A stretch of DNA of 33,553 nt from assembly GCA_028718445.1 (NCBI GenBank), contig JAQULY010000005.1:1-33553 (forward strand), in the 5' to 3' direction. The position numbers and the translations under genes are program-made. Of this stretch, positions 10,001 to 18,863 are shown in pieces. How positions within the stretch are numbered: the first letter of the stretch is position 1; each line of letters begins with the position of its first letter. Source of the stretch: Kiritimatiellia bacterium (GTDB lineage: Bacteria; Verrucomicrobiota; Kiritimatiellia; RFP12; JAAYLN01). The notes under the pieces were generated by a model that saw only the letters and a list, made by a program, of their open reading frames with translations, was not told where the DNA came from and did not search any database.

Positions 10001-10549
10001 GAGTGGAAGTACGGCGAGGACGATTTCCAGGACCGCTTCACCTGGGACCTGGCCGTGGCCGAGACTATTGGCCGTCAGGTCGGCGCCTGGCCGACCATTT
10101 TGGCCGGCGGCAATTGGGATCCGAAGGGGCCCCGCTACGAATGGCTCATGCGGAATCGCCTGGGCGTCTGCCTAGTTCATGAGATTTGGGCGCATTGTGC
10201 GGGCAAGGACCCCTATGCCAAGTTGTTCGAGTTCGGCTACGGTTCGCCGGGGTGCACGGTTTACAACTACTGGCAGGACGGTCATCCCGCCATCGTGACC
10301 GGCGATCAGGTGATCGGCAAGACCCTGGTCATCGCCAAGCCCGGCGCCGCTATCGTGGCGATCACCGACTACGGCGAGGGTGGTCTTTGCCGGGTGAAGC
10401 TCGACTTGGCGAAGCTCGGCTTGGACCAAGATGTAGCGGCCGTCAATTTCGAGTCGGGCGAGTCGGTCAAGCGAATCGCCCCCGGCGAGTTCGAGGTGCA
10501 GATTCCCAAGCACGATTTTCGAATCATCACAGTAGGACAGCCCAGATGA
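7070..10549 (+). CDS. Large exported putative glycoside hydrolase with N-terminal CBM9-like domain (GH123/DUF6067-like)
   Basis: A 1159-residue protein. The ATG at 7070 is preceded by GAGGATGACCCC and begins a clear signal peptide (hydrophobic 6-26, cleavage near TLAA/D, about residue 29). Residues about 35-235 read as a CBM9-like domain (PKLDGVIETGEWQDA, then EAFYDDNIELVLDP, then WDIELAIPF). A beta-rich middle leads to a barrel-like region with ASYYWGNTLGC and LDGVYWDN (acid residues near 890). The overall layout resembles GH123 and former DUF6067 proteins, which include beta-N-acetylgalactosaminidases, but the family call is from memory. It follows the previous gene by 164 bases with no feature I could identify, and its stop overlaps the next start as ATGA. 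Likely an exported exo- or endo-acting enzyme on an amino-sugar glycan. Confidence 0.68.
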   Translation: MRTIQNIALVGIVLVATRLMVVSSTLAADPPPQVSIPEMVQAPKLDGVIETGEWQDAVGNYGFANVNGAMRLNDREARFWVGRKGETLYIAIQTETPPGDSVLIRTQPDATRDIPEAFYDDNIELVLDPNRGRTSGDRTFYHIISSANGAMHDWSVDPDNKANPKSTVWRLPEWTMTNTVHDGSWDIELAIPFPALGAHQSDLATPWGMRIARNWQRPFQQSQWESVGGDYDAQSTMPVVVWDDTAPVTQVLSLYDRDKSLIRVNLRNPHAAPLDVAVYMQDAWHSDQLQVLKKTITLEPNTEQVLELTSPDGGPGGDHRTIINLTSPDGKKTYYFRDFKWNLHRAHDAWQVAKRESKKVDLKFKFYPSYNKIRVWVNAKGLDKARVTGASAEALKLEGTERKAGKRYWHGRLEFKDGISETIAEIPELPDGDYRLMVKLEGENVSPEPLVQDFIRRHFEWEHNKLGISDKVIPPFTPLKARGATVQCVLREMTHGDAGLWDKVVSQDKDILAGPMRWEVEMTDGSKPAIKGAGWKAVSRRETEVVGRTKWQAGALRADLETRYDYDGMMKCTLTLKPCETAVNGLTLKMPVDDGRAGFMHACGDHLRQNYAGQTPTGSGRVWDSSKGNKTEIVGTFYPYIWLGDGERGLCWFADTDRDWVLDDKTPVIDLVREGKTLWLNVHFITRPAHLVREHKIVFGLQATPTKPMPDGWRRWTFGGTIPGARPVALLGASYYWGNTLGCDSMPYPFEKDFTFFREMKRLRETGQTDARTAEFLENWMKRIAAAYHAPEGSANYEDIRVHVNAGMSMSAGTAWKDGVRLVPYTNARGVAFRDEEFATFQDEWLNYSFFNREWDPNVFGNGVAYDVTPTTSMIECLLWYYQEMLTCLDGVYWDNTFLAARQDPVVGDGTWTDDRGRVHPGLGLFALRELVKRTAVFFAEEERKLPQNRKPLVIMAHMTNTELVPVLSFLNCTYDWEWKYGEDDFQDRFTWDLAVAETIGRQVGAWPTILAGGNWDPKGPRYEWLMRNRLGVCLVHEIWAHCAGKDPYAKLFEFGYGSPGCTVYNYWQDGHPAIVTGDQVIGKTLVIAKPGAAIVAITDYGEGGLCRVKLDLAKLGLDQDVAAVNFESGESVKRIAPGEFEVQIPKHDFRIITVGQPR

Positions 10550-12459
10550 AATCCATCGAAACAGCACTAGGCAAACTGACCGTCGGGGACCAGGCTTTTC
10601 TGCGTTTTGCCCCCGCTTCGGGTAAGGCGCCCTGGCAGTGTCAACGACCGCTGCGCCTGCTGATGTGGGATGGCCCGTGTCAGCGCCAGACCGTCGTCGA
10701 ACAATATGACTATCGCTTGGATTTCCAGGGCCAGCGTGGCCTCGTCCAGCGGTTCCGGGTCTTCATTCCTTCCGTGTGCTTGCGTTTCGACATGGATATT
10801 GAAGCCGCTGAGACCGGCTTTCTGCTTCGTCTCTTTCCCGCCACCGTCATCGAAGAGCGGCCTCGCCAGCTTCGGCTCCTGGAAGCGGACTTGCTGCCGG
10901 ACTTCTGGTCCGCCCGGCGCGGTGAGGAAGGCTTCTTTCTCCTTCCGCACTACAGCGGCACGCTGTTCCACTTCAATCTCGACCGCGAAATCGAGCAACG
11001 CAGCATGATATACTTGGAGCAACCGAGATGGGAACATCTGCCGACAATGCCCATGTTCGGCTGCCGGACAGCGAACGGCGCCTGGCTCGGGATTCTCAGC
11101 AGCGGCCAGTTCGACGCCCGCATCGTGACCCGCAGCCGGAAGGAGACGGAGGGTTTTGTCTACACGATCAATCCGTCCTTCGTGTTCCGTCACGACGCGC
11201 ACGACCCGATGGTAGGAGACATCAAGGAACTCCGCCTGACCTACTTCCCCGAACCGCACGCCGACTGTAACACCATGGCCGTCGCTTATCGCGACGATCT
11301 CATCCGTCGCCGCGGGTTGCGCCCCTTGCGGGAACGGGTGCAGGACAACCCCATCCTCGCCTACGCTGCCCGCAGCTACCACTGTAAAATCTTTCAGGGC
11401 ATCAAGGCCGGACTGGTCTATGATGGCGAAGAGGAGATGACCGTTTCGACGACCTTTGCCGAGGCGGAGACGATCGCGCGGGAGATGAAGACCGCCGGCG
11501 TGGAGGAGTGCGTGTTCTGGCTGGTCGGATGGAATCCGGAGGGGCACGATGGCCGCTATCCCACCCGATTCCCGGTCGAGCCCCGTTTAGGTGGGGAAGC
11601 GGGCTTCCGGAAACTGCGTCAAACACTCGACGAACTCGGTTATCGGTTGAGCGTTCACGACAACCACGTGGACCTCTACCCCATTTCCGTTCACTTCGCG
11701 CGGCAGGACCTGCTCACCGATCGGGCCGGCCATCCCGTTGGCGGCAGCCACTGGGGTGGCGGGGCGGCATGGCGGGCGTGCCCGGCGGCCTTCCCCACGC
11801 CCAAGTCGCTCCTCGACTTCGAGCGGATGAAGAAGCTTGGCGTGAACGGCATCTACTATCTGGATGCCATGCCTGGCCCACTCTACAGTTGCTTCCACCC
11901 GAAGCACCCCATTTCCCGGCGGGGTTGCGCCGAGGGGCTTCGTCGCCTGGCCCAGAGCGCGCGGGACGAGTTCGGCGCACTGGTCACGGAAATCGCGAAC
12001 GATTACTTGGCCGAAGCGCAGGACATGATCTACGCGCTGGGGGGGCCATTCCGTGAGTTGACGCCTTTCCAGGAGCCGCTGCCCTTTGCGGATGAGTGGG
12101 TGCCCTTCTACCACGTGGCGTTCCACGGTCTGCAACTCTATCATGTGGCCGGCGCCGATGGCTGGAAGAAGATGGCTCCCACCCCCCAGGCCGCCGCCGC
12201 CCTCGAGCTGGCGGTCGGCGCCATGCCTCGGCACGAAGTAGCTTGCCGGGCCCTCTGGGGCATACCCGCCTATCGGGAATGGCTGCCCGCCATGGCCCAC
12301 CACTACCGGATCGTGTGCCGTGAGCACGCGGAGCTTCAACAGATGTTCATCAACGCCATCCGCATCGATCGCAGCAGCGCGCAGATCGAGACGACGTTCG
12401 AGGACGGCCGAACGCTACGGGTTGGTATGAACGACGGCCAGATCGCGTGGCGTCGTTAG
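10546..12459 (+). CDS. Putative TIM-barrel glycoside hydrolase of uncertain family
   Basis: A 637-residue protein whose ATG overlaps the previous TGA (ATGA at 10546-10549), implying translational coupling. There is no signal peptide. The first 250 residues look beta-sandwich-like. After about residue 265 come barrel-type segments: VEECVFWLVGWNPEGHDG, then YRLSVHDNHVDLYP, then LGVNGIYYLDAMPGP (acid near 438), then FGALVTEIANDY. This pattern of barrel strands ending in W, H/D, D and E recalls the clan containing GH36, GH101 and DUF5696 proteins. I cannot place it in a named family. Its place in the operon between a GH123-like and a LamG gene supports a role in glycan breakdown, probably intracellular. 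Confidence 0.6.
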   Translation: MKSIETALGKLTVGDQAFLRFAPASGKAPWQCQRPLRLLMWDGPCQRQTVVEQYDYRLDFQGQRGLVQRFRVFIPSVCLRFDMDIEAAETGFLLRLFPATVIEERPRQLRLLEADLLPDFWSARRGEEGFFLLPHYSGTLFHFNLDREIEQRSMIYLEQPRWEHLPTMPMFGCRTANGAWLGILSSGQFDARIVTRSRKETEGFVYTINPSFVFRHDAHDPMVGDIKELRLTYFPEPHADCNTMAVAYRDDLIRRRGLRPLRERVQDNPILAYAARSYHCKIFQGIKAGLVYDGEEEMTVSTTFAEAETIAREMKTAGVEECVFWLVGWNPEGHDGRYPTRFPVEPRLGGEAGFRKLRQTLDELGYRLSVHDNHVDLYPISVHFARQDLLTDRAGHPVGGSHWGGGAAWRACPAAFPTPKSLLDFERMKKLGVNGIYYLDAMPGPLYSCFHPKHPISRRGCAEGLRRLAQSARDEFGALVTEIANDYLAEAQDMIYALGGPFRELTPFQEPLPFADEWVPFYHVAFHGLQLYHVAGADGWKKMAPTPQAAAALELAVGAMPRHEVACRALWGIPAYREWLPAMAHHYRIVCREHAELQQMFINAIRIDRSSAQIETTFEDGRTLRVGMNDGQIAWRR

Positions 12460-12474
12460 TTGCCCGAACGAACC

Positions 12475-13377
12475 ATGAGAACAGCCCTCATAGCGTTGTC
12501 ACTCTCCCTGATCCTGCCGGCGGTTCTTCCGATGCCAGTTTGCGCCGACGGAGAGCCCCCGTTTGACTCTCCGTACCGTTCTCACCCGGAACTGATGGAC
12601 TTGTTGGCAGATGCGATCTTCTACGTCAGCTACGATGACGAAAGCATGAAGCCCGGGCTGATGGCCGGCAAAGAAGGGTTGCTGCGGACGGAACCGCCTG
12701 GCTGGCATGACCAGCCGGAGCCCGGGAAGGTCTATGGCGAGTATGCACCCGGCTTGGTGGGCAAGGCCCTGAAGTTCGGAGCCGGCATCGGGACTTACGC
12801 CGCGACGGGCAACATCACGCTGTCAACCTGCGGCGCCGTCTCCTTCTGGATCAAGCCGGTCGCTTGGAGGGAGCATGGCGATGGCGGCATGACCTACTTC
12901 TGTACCGAGTTCGCTTCCATCGGCGTGGAGCGCCTGGCCGGCGAAATAGACAGGGACGGGAGACTCCTGGCGAATGAGAGCAACTTGGCCTGGATCAGTC
13001 CGGCGCCAGGGGCGCGGAATCTCACTGCAGGGCAGGGGGGCTTGCTCGAGAACGGGAAATGGCATTTCCTGGTCTTCAACTGGGCCTGGCCGACTTTTTC
13101 GTTGAGCATCAACGGCGGGGCACCATCCACCCAGTCTCTTTCCCAGCTCCCGGTTCAAGCAGTCGTGGGTCAGAAGGTTTTCCACCTCGGATCCAAAGGC
13201 AAGCCCGCGCCAACCTTGATGGACGAGGTGATGATCTTCAGTCGCCCCCTCAACGCCGCGGAGATCAGACTCATCTATGAAACGGTGAGTTCCTGGGCGA
13301 AGAAACGGAATAGCGCGTCCGTTGTGTCGCAGGGGCTGCCAGGTAATAACTCAACCGTATCGAATGACAAACAATGA
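12475..13377 (+). CDS. Exported single-LamG protein
   Basis: A 300-residue protein. A TTG at 12460 directly abuts the previous stop, but the ATG at 12475 is preferred because a signal peptide begins there (hydrophobic 5-22, cleavage near VCAD, residue 25-26). One LamG-like sandwich covers about 40-270: CGAVSFWIKP, then GKWHFLVFNWAW, then LMDEVMIFSRPLNAAEIRLIYE, a typical C-terminal LamG signature. After it comes a short piece with QGLPGN, resembling the GLPG part of the post-LamG module in the protein at 2210-3988, but it stops there and lacks the hydrophobic tail seen in other exported proteins of the window. The stop overlaps the next ATG (ATGA at 13374). Probable carbohydrate-binding partner of the neighbouring hydrolases. 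Confidence 0.75.
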   Translation: MRTALIALSLSLILPAVLPMPVCADGEPPFDSPYRSHPELMDLLADAIFYVSYDDESMKPGLMAGKEGLLRTEPPGWHDQPEPGKVYGEYAPGLVGKALKFGAGIGTYAATGNITLSTCGAVSFWIKPVAWREHGDGGMTYFCTEFASIGVERLAGEIDRDGRLLANESNLAWISPAPGARNLTAGQGGLLENGKWHFLVFNWAWPTFSLSINGGAPSTQSLSQLPVQAVVGQKVFHLGSKGKPAPTLMDEVMIFSRPLNAAEIRLIYETVSSWAKKRNSASVVSQGLPGNNSTVSNDKQ

Positions 13378-14615
13378 AACATGAACTGAACCGGGCTGAA
13401 ACGTCGAAACGTCCTACGGTCGTCGCCATCTACTGTCCGCTCTGGCATTCCTACCCGCACATGGATGCATGGAAGGGTGAGGGCTGGACGGAGTGGGAGT
13501 TGGTGAAAACCGCGCCTCCGCGCTTCAAGGGACATTACCAGCCGCTGCAACCGGCCTGGGGGTGCTTTGACGAGTCGGATCCGAAGTGGGCGGCAAAGGA
13601 GGTCGGCATCGCCGCCGATCACGGCATTGATGTGATGCTGTTCGACTGGTACTGGTACAGCGGGGTGAGGATCATGGAGGAGGCGCTGGAACACGGGTTC
13701 CTACGGGCACCCAACCGGAACCGCATCAAGTTCGCCCTGATGTGGGCAAACCACGACTGGGGCGATTACTTCCCGCCGCCGTTCAAAGGCCCATGGAACT
13801 CGTGGCTGTCCATCCGCCATTCGCCGCGGGACTTCAGCCGGGTCATGGACTACTGCATCGAGCACTATTTCCGTCAGCCCAACTACTGGCGGCTCGATGG
13901 CCGGTTGTTCTTCAGTCTCTTCCAGCCCGAGGTGCTCGTTGACCAACTCGGCGGGGTGGAAAAAACCAGGCGGGTGCTCAAGCAGGCAGACCGCCGGCTG
14001 CACGCGCGCGGTCTACCCTCGATTCACTGGAACGGCATGACGAGCGATGCGAAGCGTACACCGGAGTTCAAGGCGGCGGGATTTGCCACCACAACCTGCT
14101 ACAACGTTTTGGCCAGCGGCAAAGCGGGGCCCGGCACCGATCTGATCGATCGCTATGAAGATGTGATGGAGGCTCACCGGAAAGTCTGGCGAACACTCCA
14201 CCGGGCCGGTGGCTCCTACCTGCCGGTTGTCACGATGGGCTGGGACGTCTCGCCACGTTGTCGGCACGACGAGCGGTGGCCTTTTCGAACCGCAAAGGAG
14301 AACGGCGCTCCCGGCGCATTCGTGCCGTTTGAATCGGCCGGAGAACGCAAAGGCAAATTGCGGTATCCGTACATCCACGTTGCCGTGGGCAACAACCCGA
14401 AGTTATTTGGGCGGCTTTGCCGTGACTCCATCCGCTTTCTCGAACAGGTGAACAGCAAGCAACGGGTGGTTTTCATCAACGCCTGGAACGAGTGGACGGA
14501 AGGCTGTTATCTTCTTCCGGAGAAGCGTTACGGCACTGGCTATCTGAAGGCGCTGCGGTCGGTGTTCGGCCTGCCGGGCACCAAGGCACGCCCGCGAAGG
14601 GAACGATCAGAATGA
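13374..14615 (+). CDS. WbsX-like / GH99-like domain protein
   Basis: A 413-residue protein with an ATGA overlap at both ends of its gene. The N-terminus has the family's opening (VVAIYCPLWHSYP), then WTEWELVKTAPPRFKGHYQP, then GIDVMLFDWYWYSG. The C-terminus has the strongly diagnostic FINAWNEWTEGCYLLPE followed by GTGYLKAL. These match the Glyco_tran_WbsX family (GH99-like barrel), found in polysaccharide biosynthesis loci and in degradative loci of gut and marine bacteria. There is no signal peptide. GH99 enzymes cleave internal mannosidic linkages, but activity of WbsX-type members is mostly unproven, so a hydrolase role is inferred from its neighbours. Confidence 0.85.
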   Translation: MKHELNRAETSKRPTVVAIYCPLWHSYPHMDAWKGEGWTEWELVKTAPPRFKGHYQPLQPAWGCFDESDPKWAAKEVGIAADHGIDVMLFDWYWYSGVRIMEEALEHGFLRAPNRNRIKFALMWANHDWGDYFPPPFKGPWNSWLSIRHSPRDFSRVMDYCIEHYFRQPNYWRLDGRLFFSLFQPEVLVDQLGGVEKTRRVLKQADRRLHARGLPSIHWNGMTSDAKRTPEFKAAGFATTTCYNVLASGKAGPGTDLIDRYEDVMEAHRKVWRTLHRAGGSYLPVVTMGWDVSPRCRHDERWPFRTAKENGAPGAFVPFESAGERKGKLRYPYIHVAVGNNPKLFGRLCRDSIRFLEQVNSKQRVVFINAWNEWTEGCYLLPEKRYGTGYLKALRSVFGLPGTKARPRRERSE

Positions 14616-16657
14616 AAGCAACACAATCAATCCTGCAGTTTCATGGCCTGGGCGCCGCCTTCTATCCCGAACATCATCCGCGCGAACAGTGGGCGGACTA
14701 TGTGTCCCTCCTGAGCAAGTCCGGCCTGGGCTTTGTGCGGGTAGCGGAGTTTGCCTGGGACAAGCTGGAGCCGTGCGAAGGTCAATTCGATTTTGCCTGG
14801 CTCGACGAGGCGCTGCGGTTGCTGAAACGGCGAGGCGTTCGCGCAATCATGTGCACGCCAACGGCGGCGCCCCCGTTGTGGGCCTGCGAACGCTATCCGG
14901 AAATCCTGCCCGTTCTGGAGGATGGCTCCACGTACGGTTTCGGCCAGCGGCGCTACGCCTGCCCCACGTCGCCGGCGTATCTACGGTTGTCCTCGGGCGT
15001 GGCCGCCGCGATGGCGCGCCACTATGGACGGAGCCCGCAGATCCTGGCTTGGCAGATCGACAACGAATTTGGGCATCCCTTTTGTTTCTGCGCGCGGTGC
15101 CAGGGACTGTTCCAGGAGTGGTGTCGGAAACGCTTCGGCACAATCCGGCGGTTCAACGACGCCCTCTGCACCCATTTCTGGGGCCAGACGTTGGCGGACT
15201 TTTCGCAGGTCGCCTTTCCCGTGAAGAACGGGCACCCGGGCTACTGGCAGCTCTATCACCGGTTCCATTCGGAGGCGATCATCGCCTGCTACAGGAGGCA
15301 GGCGGACGCCCTGAGAGCCAACGGAGCCGTCGCGCCCGTGACGACCAACATGATGCCCACCTGGTATGGGTACGACCACGAGGAGATGGCCAGCCACCTG
15401 GATGTAATCGCCGGGGACCATTACGGTTTGCATAGTCAGCGATTGTTCGGCGACTATTTTGCCAACGAGGTCTTCGTGCACGAGTACCTGCGCGGCCTCA
15501 AACACGGACAGCCCGTCTGGTTCCTCGAGTTCCAGTGCGATCGCAACCAGCCGCCCCTTCCAGGGATGACGCGCTGGGAAGCGCTGACCCAGGTTGGCTT
15601 GGGGGCCAATCTGATCGACTATTTCCGGTTCGACACGTGTCCCTCCGGCAACGAGCGTGGCGGCGGGATGGTAGGCGTGGACCGAAAGACCGGCAGGGTC
15701 TACCGGGAAATCCGGGGCGTGGCTTCGGACTTGCGCAAGCTCCGCTCGCACCTCGACGGCACTACGGCGCCGCCGGCAAAGGTGGCCTTCCTGTTCACGT
15801 TTGCCAACCACTGTGAATTCACGCGGAACGTTCACCATCGTGAATTCGAAGGCCCCTTTGGCAATGGGTATGCCATGCACGTGGCCCGGCATATGCAGGC
15901 CATTACCCGGCTGAACATCCGGACGACAATTGCCCATCCCGATGATGATTTCGCTAAGTACGAGATCGTTATCGCCCCGGCGCTTTACCTCTGCCCGCGC
16001 ACATTGGCGGCCAGACTCGAACGGTTTGTCGCCCAGGGCGGCACACTCCTGTTGACGAGCTATTCGGGGTATGCCAACGAGTACGGGACTTTGTGGGAGA
16101 CGCCGATTCCCGCGCCGATGAGCGCGATGTTCGGCCTGGAGGTCCACGATTACGGGGGCAATTTCGCCAACGCCGGCGCGATAGCGATTCGGCCCGAGAG
16201 CGACCAACTGCAGTTCAAACCCATCGATGATATTCGTCACATTGACGAAATTCGAACGCATGACCGGCGGGTGGAAGTGCTGGCGACGTATGACAATGCC
16301 TTTTTCAGGAACCTGCCGGCGATCACGCGACGACAGCACGGCAGAGGTTGGGCCTACTACCTGGGCGCATTGCTCGGTCAGAGTGGATACGAGAGTGTTT
16401 ACCAGGGATTGGTCCGGCACTGGAAGCTGGCGCCTCTGCTGGAATTGCCCGCCGGAATCTACGCCACAGCGCGAGTCAAGGGCAGACGCCGGATTGTGTT
16501 CATCAACAATCCGAACGGCCACCCGCAGAAGCTCGACCTGAAACGCGCGTATGTGGACCTGATCGGCACGCGTAGGATAGCCGGACGGATTACCCTGAAG
16601 CCTTTCGAGGTGCTAGTATTGTCAGGGAGCATCGTGGACGGTCCTACAGAAGCGTGA
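14612..16657 (+). CDS. GH42-family beta-galactosidase
   Basis: A 681-residue protein starting at an ATGA overlap (14612). It has the GH42 opening (GAAFYPEHHPREQWADYVSL, then FVRVAEFAWDKLEP), the acid/base motif QIDNEFG (Glu 152) and the likely nucleophile in WFLEFQ (Glu 306). Cys 92 and Cys 158, 160 and 163 (CFCARC) match the metal-binding cysteine cluster known in several GH42 enzymes. A trimerisation-type alpha/beta domain follows (about 390-600: VAFLFTF, YEIVIAPALYLC, GGTLLLTSYSG), then a small beta C-terminal domain. Length fits the family. No signal peptide, so it acts in the cytoplasm, hydrolysing terminal beta-galactosides from imported oligosaccharides. It is the last gene of the cluster. 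Confidence 0.93.
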   Translation: MKATQSILQFHGLGAAFYPEHHPREQWADYVSLLSKSGLGFVRVAEFAWDKLEPCEGQFDFAWLDEALRLLKRRGVRAIMCTPTAAPPLWACERYPEILPVLEDGSTYGFGQRRYACPTSPAYLRLSSGVAAAMARHYGRSPQILAWQIDNEFGHPFCFCARCQGLFQEWCRKRFGTIRRFNDALCTHFWGQTLADFSQVAFPVKNGHPGYWQLYHRFHSEAIIACYRRQADALRANGAVAPVTTNMMPTWYGYDHEEMASHLDVIAGDHYGLHSQRLFGDYFANEVFVHEYLRGLKHGQPVWFLEFQCDRNQPPLPGMTRWEALTQVGLGANLIDYFRFDTCPSGNERGGGMVGVDRKTGRVYREIRGVASDLRKLRSHLDGTTAPPAKVAFLFTFANHCEFTRNVHHREFEGPFGNGYAMHVARHMQAITRLNIRTTIAHPDDDFAKYEIVIAPALYLCPRTLAARLERFVAQGGTLLLTSYSGYANEYGTLWETPIPAPMSAMFGLEVHDYGGNFANAGAIAIRPESDQLQFKPIDDIRHIDEIRTHDRRVEVLATYDNAFFRNLPAITRRQHGRGWAYYLGALLGQSGYESVYQGLVRHWKLAPLLELPAGIYATARVKGRRRIVFINNPNGHPQKLDLKRAYVDLIGTRRIAGRITLKPFEVLVLSGSIVDGPTEA

Positions 16658-16779
16658 GGGAACAGTTACCGGATTATCTCTTCATAGTCCTCACAACACT
16701 CAAGACAGTGCCCGTATCGCTCCACACAACAAGATAGCCGTGGAACGCGAGGGCACGACTGGCGTTCAGGGATGCACTT

Positions 16780-17709
16780 TCAGGGCGAAGCAGGGATGTT
16801 GTGGAATTGCTGCCGTCGATAGGTCGCGGGCGGAATGCCGTTCATCTTGGTGAAGAATCGGCAAAAGTAATATTCGTCGGCGAAGCGTAGCTGTCCGGCG
16901 ATCGTCTTGATGCGCTCATCGGTGTTGACCACCAGGCGACACGCCTCCCGATTGAGGCGGCGGTTGAGGTAGGCCTTGGGACTGAGTCCGAGCGAACGTT
17001 CGAAGGCGTGGGAGAAAGTGGAGACCGACGTGCCGTGCGCCTTGGCCAGATCGCCGATCCGCAGGGAGGCGCTTAAGCGTGCGTCAATCAGGTCCAAAAC
17101 GCGCTCGAAACGGGCGTGTATTTCACGGTGCTGGGCAATGATCCTGTCGAGGCCCGGAAAATATGTGGCGGCCCATTGGGCCAGCATGCCCTGCAACCGT
17201 AGACCGGCATTCAAACTGATCGGTATCTGGCGCCATTCGCGCCGCAATCCGGCCATGTCCCAGCAGCCCAGATGAATGGGGCGGCGCTCCGGCCACTCCG
17301 CGAACATGTCCACGCCCTCGATCAGTTCGCACCGGAACGTGAGGTAGAAGACCTTGTAGCGATGTCGGCAGACCCGCACCAGCGGGGTGGGGGGGATCCA
17401 ATAGGCGTGCCCCGGTCTCAGAACGGTGGTCTGGCCCTCCTCGTGGATCAAACGCGCCAGGCCGCCGTAGACAAACTGGATGGAGTGTGGCCCCCGGGCG
17501 GGATCGAAGCGACCGTGCGAACCCCACTCCGGTCCTACCACCGCACGGCGGAGACCCACGAGCCTGAACCGGATGCGCGCAGCCTCATCCAGTCCATGCC
17601 GGTTGACATGGTCGTCGAAGATCCTCTCCAGTTCGTAATAGCGGGGCAGGCGGTTCACGGCTTCCGCGGTCATGTCAATAAAGTACAAAGAAACGCGACG
17701 TTTGTCCAT
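16780..17709 (-). CDS. AraC-family transcriptional regulator
   Basis: A 309-residue protein. The N-terminal part (about 40-140) looks like a cupin sensing domain (GPHSIQFVYGG, then TVLRPGHAYWIPPTPLVRV). Two helix-turn-helix units occupy about 205-303, with LRIGDLAKAHGTSVSTFSHA in the first and RFADEYYFCRFFTKMNGIPP, the classic AraC signature, in the second. The start at 17709 has only a weak GGAAA ribosome site; a second ATG 12 codons later is possible. It is convergent with the GH42 gene and divergent from the fucosidase-like gene at 17814, so it most likely controls the latter and its downstream passenger gene. Confidence 0.9.
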   Translation of the reverse strand: MDKRRVSLYFIDMTAEAVNRLPRYYELERIFDDHVNRHGLDEAARIRFRLVGLRRAVVGPEWGSHGRFDPARGPHSIQFVYGGLARLIHEEGQTTVLRPGHAYWIPPTPLVRVCRHRYKVFYLTFRCELIEGVDMFAEWPERRPIHLGCWDMAGLRREWRQIPISLNAGLRLQGMLAQWAATYFPGLDRIIAQHREIHARFERVLDLIDARLSASLRIGDLAKAHGTSVSTFSHAFERSLGLSPKAYLNRRLNREACRLVVNTDERIKTIAGQLRFADEYYFCRFFTKMNGIPPATYRRQQFHNIPASP

Positions 17710-17813
17710 TTCCGGGCGAAGGGGCGATATGAGAGCATGACGATGTCGAACCGGACTGGGTTTGCGTCATACCGCCGGGCGTCTTTCGCGTGAGGTTGCA
17801 GGACAATACAGAC
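17710..17813. promoter_or_regulatory. Divergent promoter region with ATGACG/CGTCAT inverted repeat
   Basis: The 104 bases between the AraC gene and the fucosidase-like gene must contain the divergent promoters. A six-base inverted repeat, ATGACG at 17737-17742 and CGTCAT at 17765-17770, is 28 bases start to start, close to three helical turns. AraC proteins more often bind direct repeats, and six-base arms can arise by chance, so this is a weak candidate site. Confidence 0.25.
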
Positions 17814-18824
17814 ATGATGAATGACACCACAGCGCCCGATCGGGCTGCATGGATCAAGGAGGCCGGATTTGGGTTGGGCCTGCATTGGACGGCGGAGAGT
17901 CTGCCGCGCGGGAAGGACCGGCCGATGCCGTATCGGGAGGCTGTCGCCCGGTTCGACGTGCAGCGCCTCGTATCGCAATGCGTAGAGGCTGGCGCGGGAT
18001 GGCTGCTGTTCACCGTGGCGCATGCCTCCCAACTATTGCCCATCCCTTGCCGGACGATGGATGCGATTCTGCCGGGCCGAACGTGTGAACGCGACCTGGT
18101 GGGGGAGTTGGCCGAGGCGCTGGGCAAGCATGGCATACGGCTGATCCTGTACTATCCGTCGGTGGCGTGCGACAACGATCCCGACTGGCAGCGTGCCAGC
18201 GGATGGCTCTACGATCCGGCGTCGTATGCGACACGGCAGTACGACATCGTGACGGAACTGGGCGAGCGTTACGGCAGCCGGCTGGCGGGCTGGTGGCTGG
18301 ACAACTGCTACGATTCCAAGCTGGCGACGACCACGTGGCACCACGTCCATCCTTCGGTCCGAGGCTTCTCCGACCTCTACGATTTCCCGCGGTATGCCGC
18401 GGCGTTGCGTGCGGGCCATGCCGGCCGCGCGGTGACGTTCAACTTCACGGGAACGGGCGCTTGGGCGTCTGCGCTCGGCCGCGGCATCGTCGACTATGGG
18501 GCGGGAGAAAGCAACAATCTGGATCGGGTGCCGTACGAGGACCAGGCAGGCGAAGGCGGTTCGGTGTGGCACGCCTACGTGTGGATGGACGAGGCCCGGG
18601 AAGGGACCGGTAACGGGTGGGTGCACTCCGTTCCAGGCGAGGTCGGTCCGCCGCGCTATCAGGACGACCATGTCGTGTCCTACATCCGGTACGTGATGCG
18701 GCACGGCGGCGGCTTTACCTATGGTGTGGCTCCCTATCAGGACGAACTGGTGGCCGAGTCAACCATGACACAGCTTCGGGCGGTCGGACGGGAAGTCCGG
18801 TCGGGTGTGACGGTCAGAAAGTGA
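17814..18824 (+). CDS. GH29-like putative alpha-L-fucosidase
   Basis: A 336-residue protein. The ATG at 17814 is preferred over a GTG at 17790 because of CAGGA ten bases upstream and because the family homology starts just after it. Features of the GH29 barrel are visible: WIKEAGFGLGLHW, then VEAGAGWLLFTVAHAS, then GIRLILYYPS, then GWWLDNCYD, whose Asp 163 occupies the nucleophile position. It is shorter than full GH29 enzymes (usually over 400 residues) because it lacks the C-terminal beta-sandwich, as do many remote fucosidase-like proteins. No signal peptide is seen. Substrate assignment is tentative; removal of fucose or a related deoxy sugar fits the GH106-like and GH42 neighbours. The next gene's first possible ATG (18825) directly follows its stop. 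Confidence 0.65.
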   Translation: MMNDTTAPDRAAWIKEAGFGLGLHWTAESLPRGKDRPMPYREAVARFDVQRLVSQCVEAGAGWLLFTVAHASQLLPIPCRTMDAILPGRTCERDLVGELAEALGKHGIRLILYYPSVACDNDPDWQRASGWLYDPASYATRQYDIVTELGERYGSRLAGWWLDNCYDSKLATTTWHHVHPSVRGFSDLYDFPRYAAALRAGHAGRAVTFNFTGTGAWASALGRGIVDYGAGESNNLDRVPYEDQAGEGGSVWHAYVWMDEAREGTGNGWVHSVPGEVGPPRYQDDHVVSYIRYVMRHGGGFTYGVAPYQDELVAESTMTQLRAVGREVRSGVTVRK

Positions 18825-18863
18825 ATGGAGCGCAACGCGTCGCAGACGGCAGGGGGAGCGAAC

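Noticed and set aside
14981-16522. Long minus-strand open frame (over 500 codons) opposite the GH42 gene
   Set aside because: It mirrors the GH42 coding frame, has no family motif or ribosome site, and is a typical antisense open frame in GC-rich DNA.
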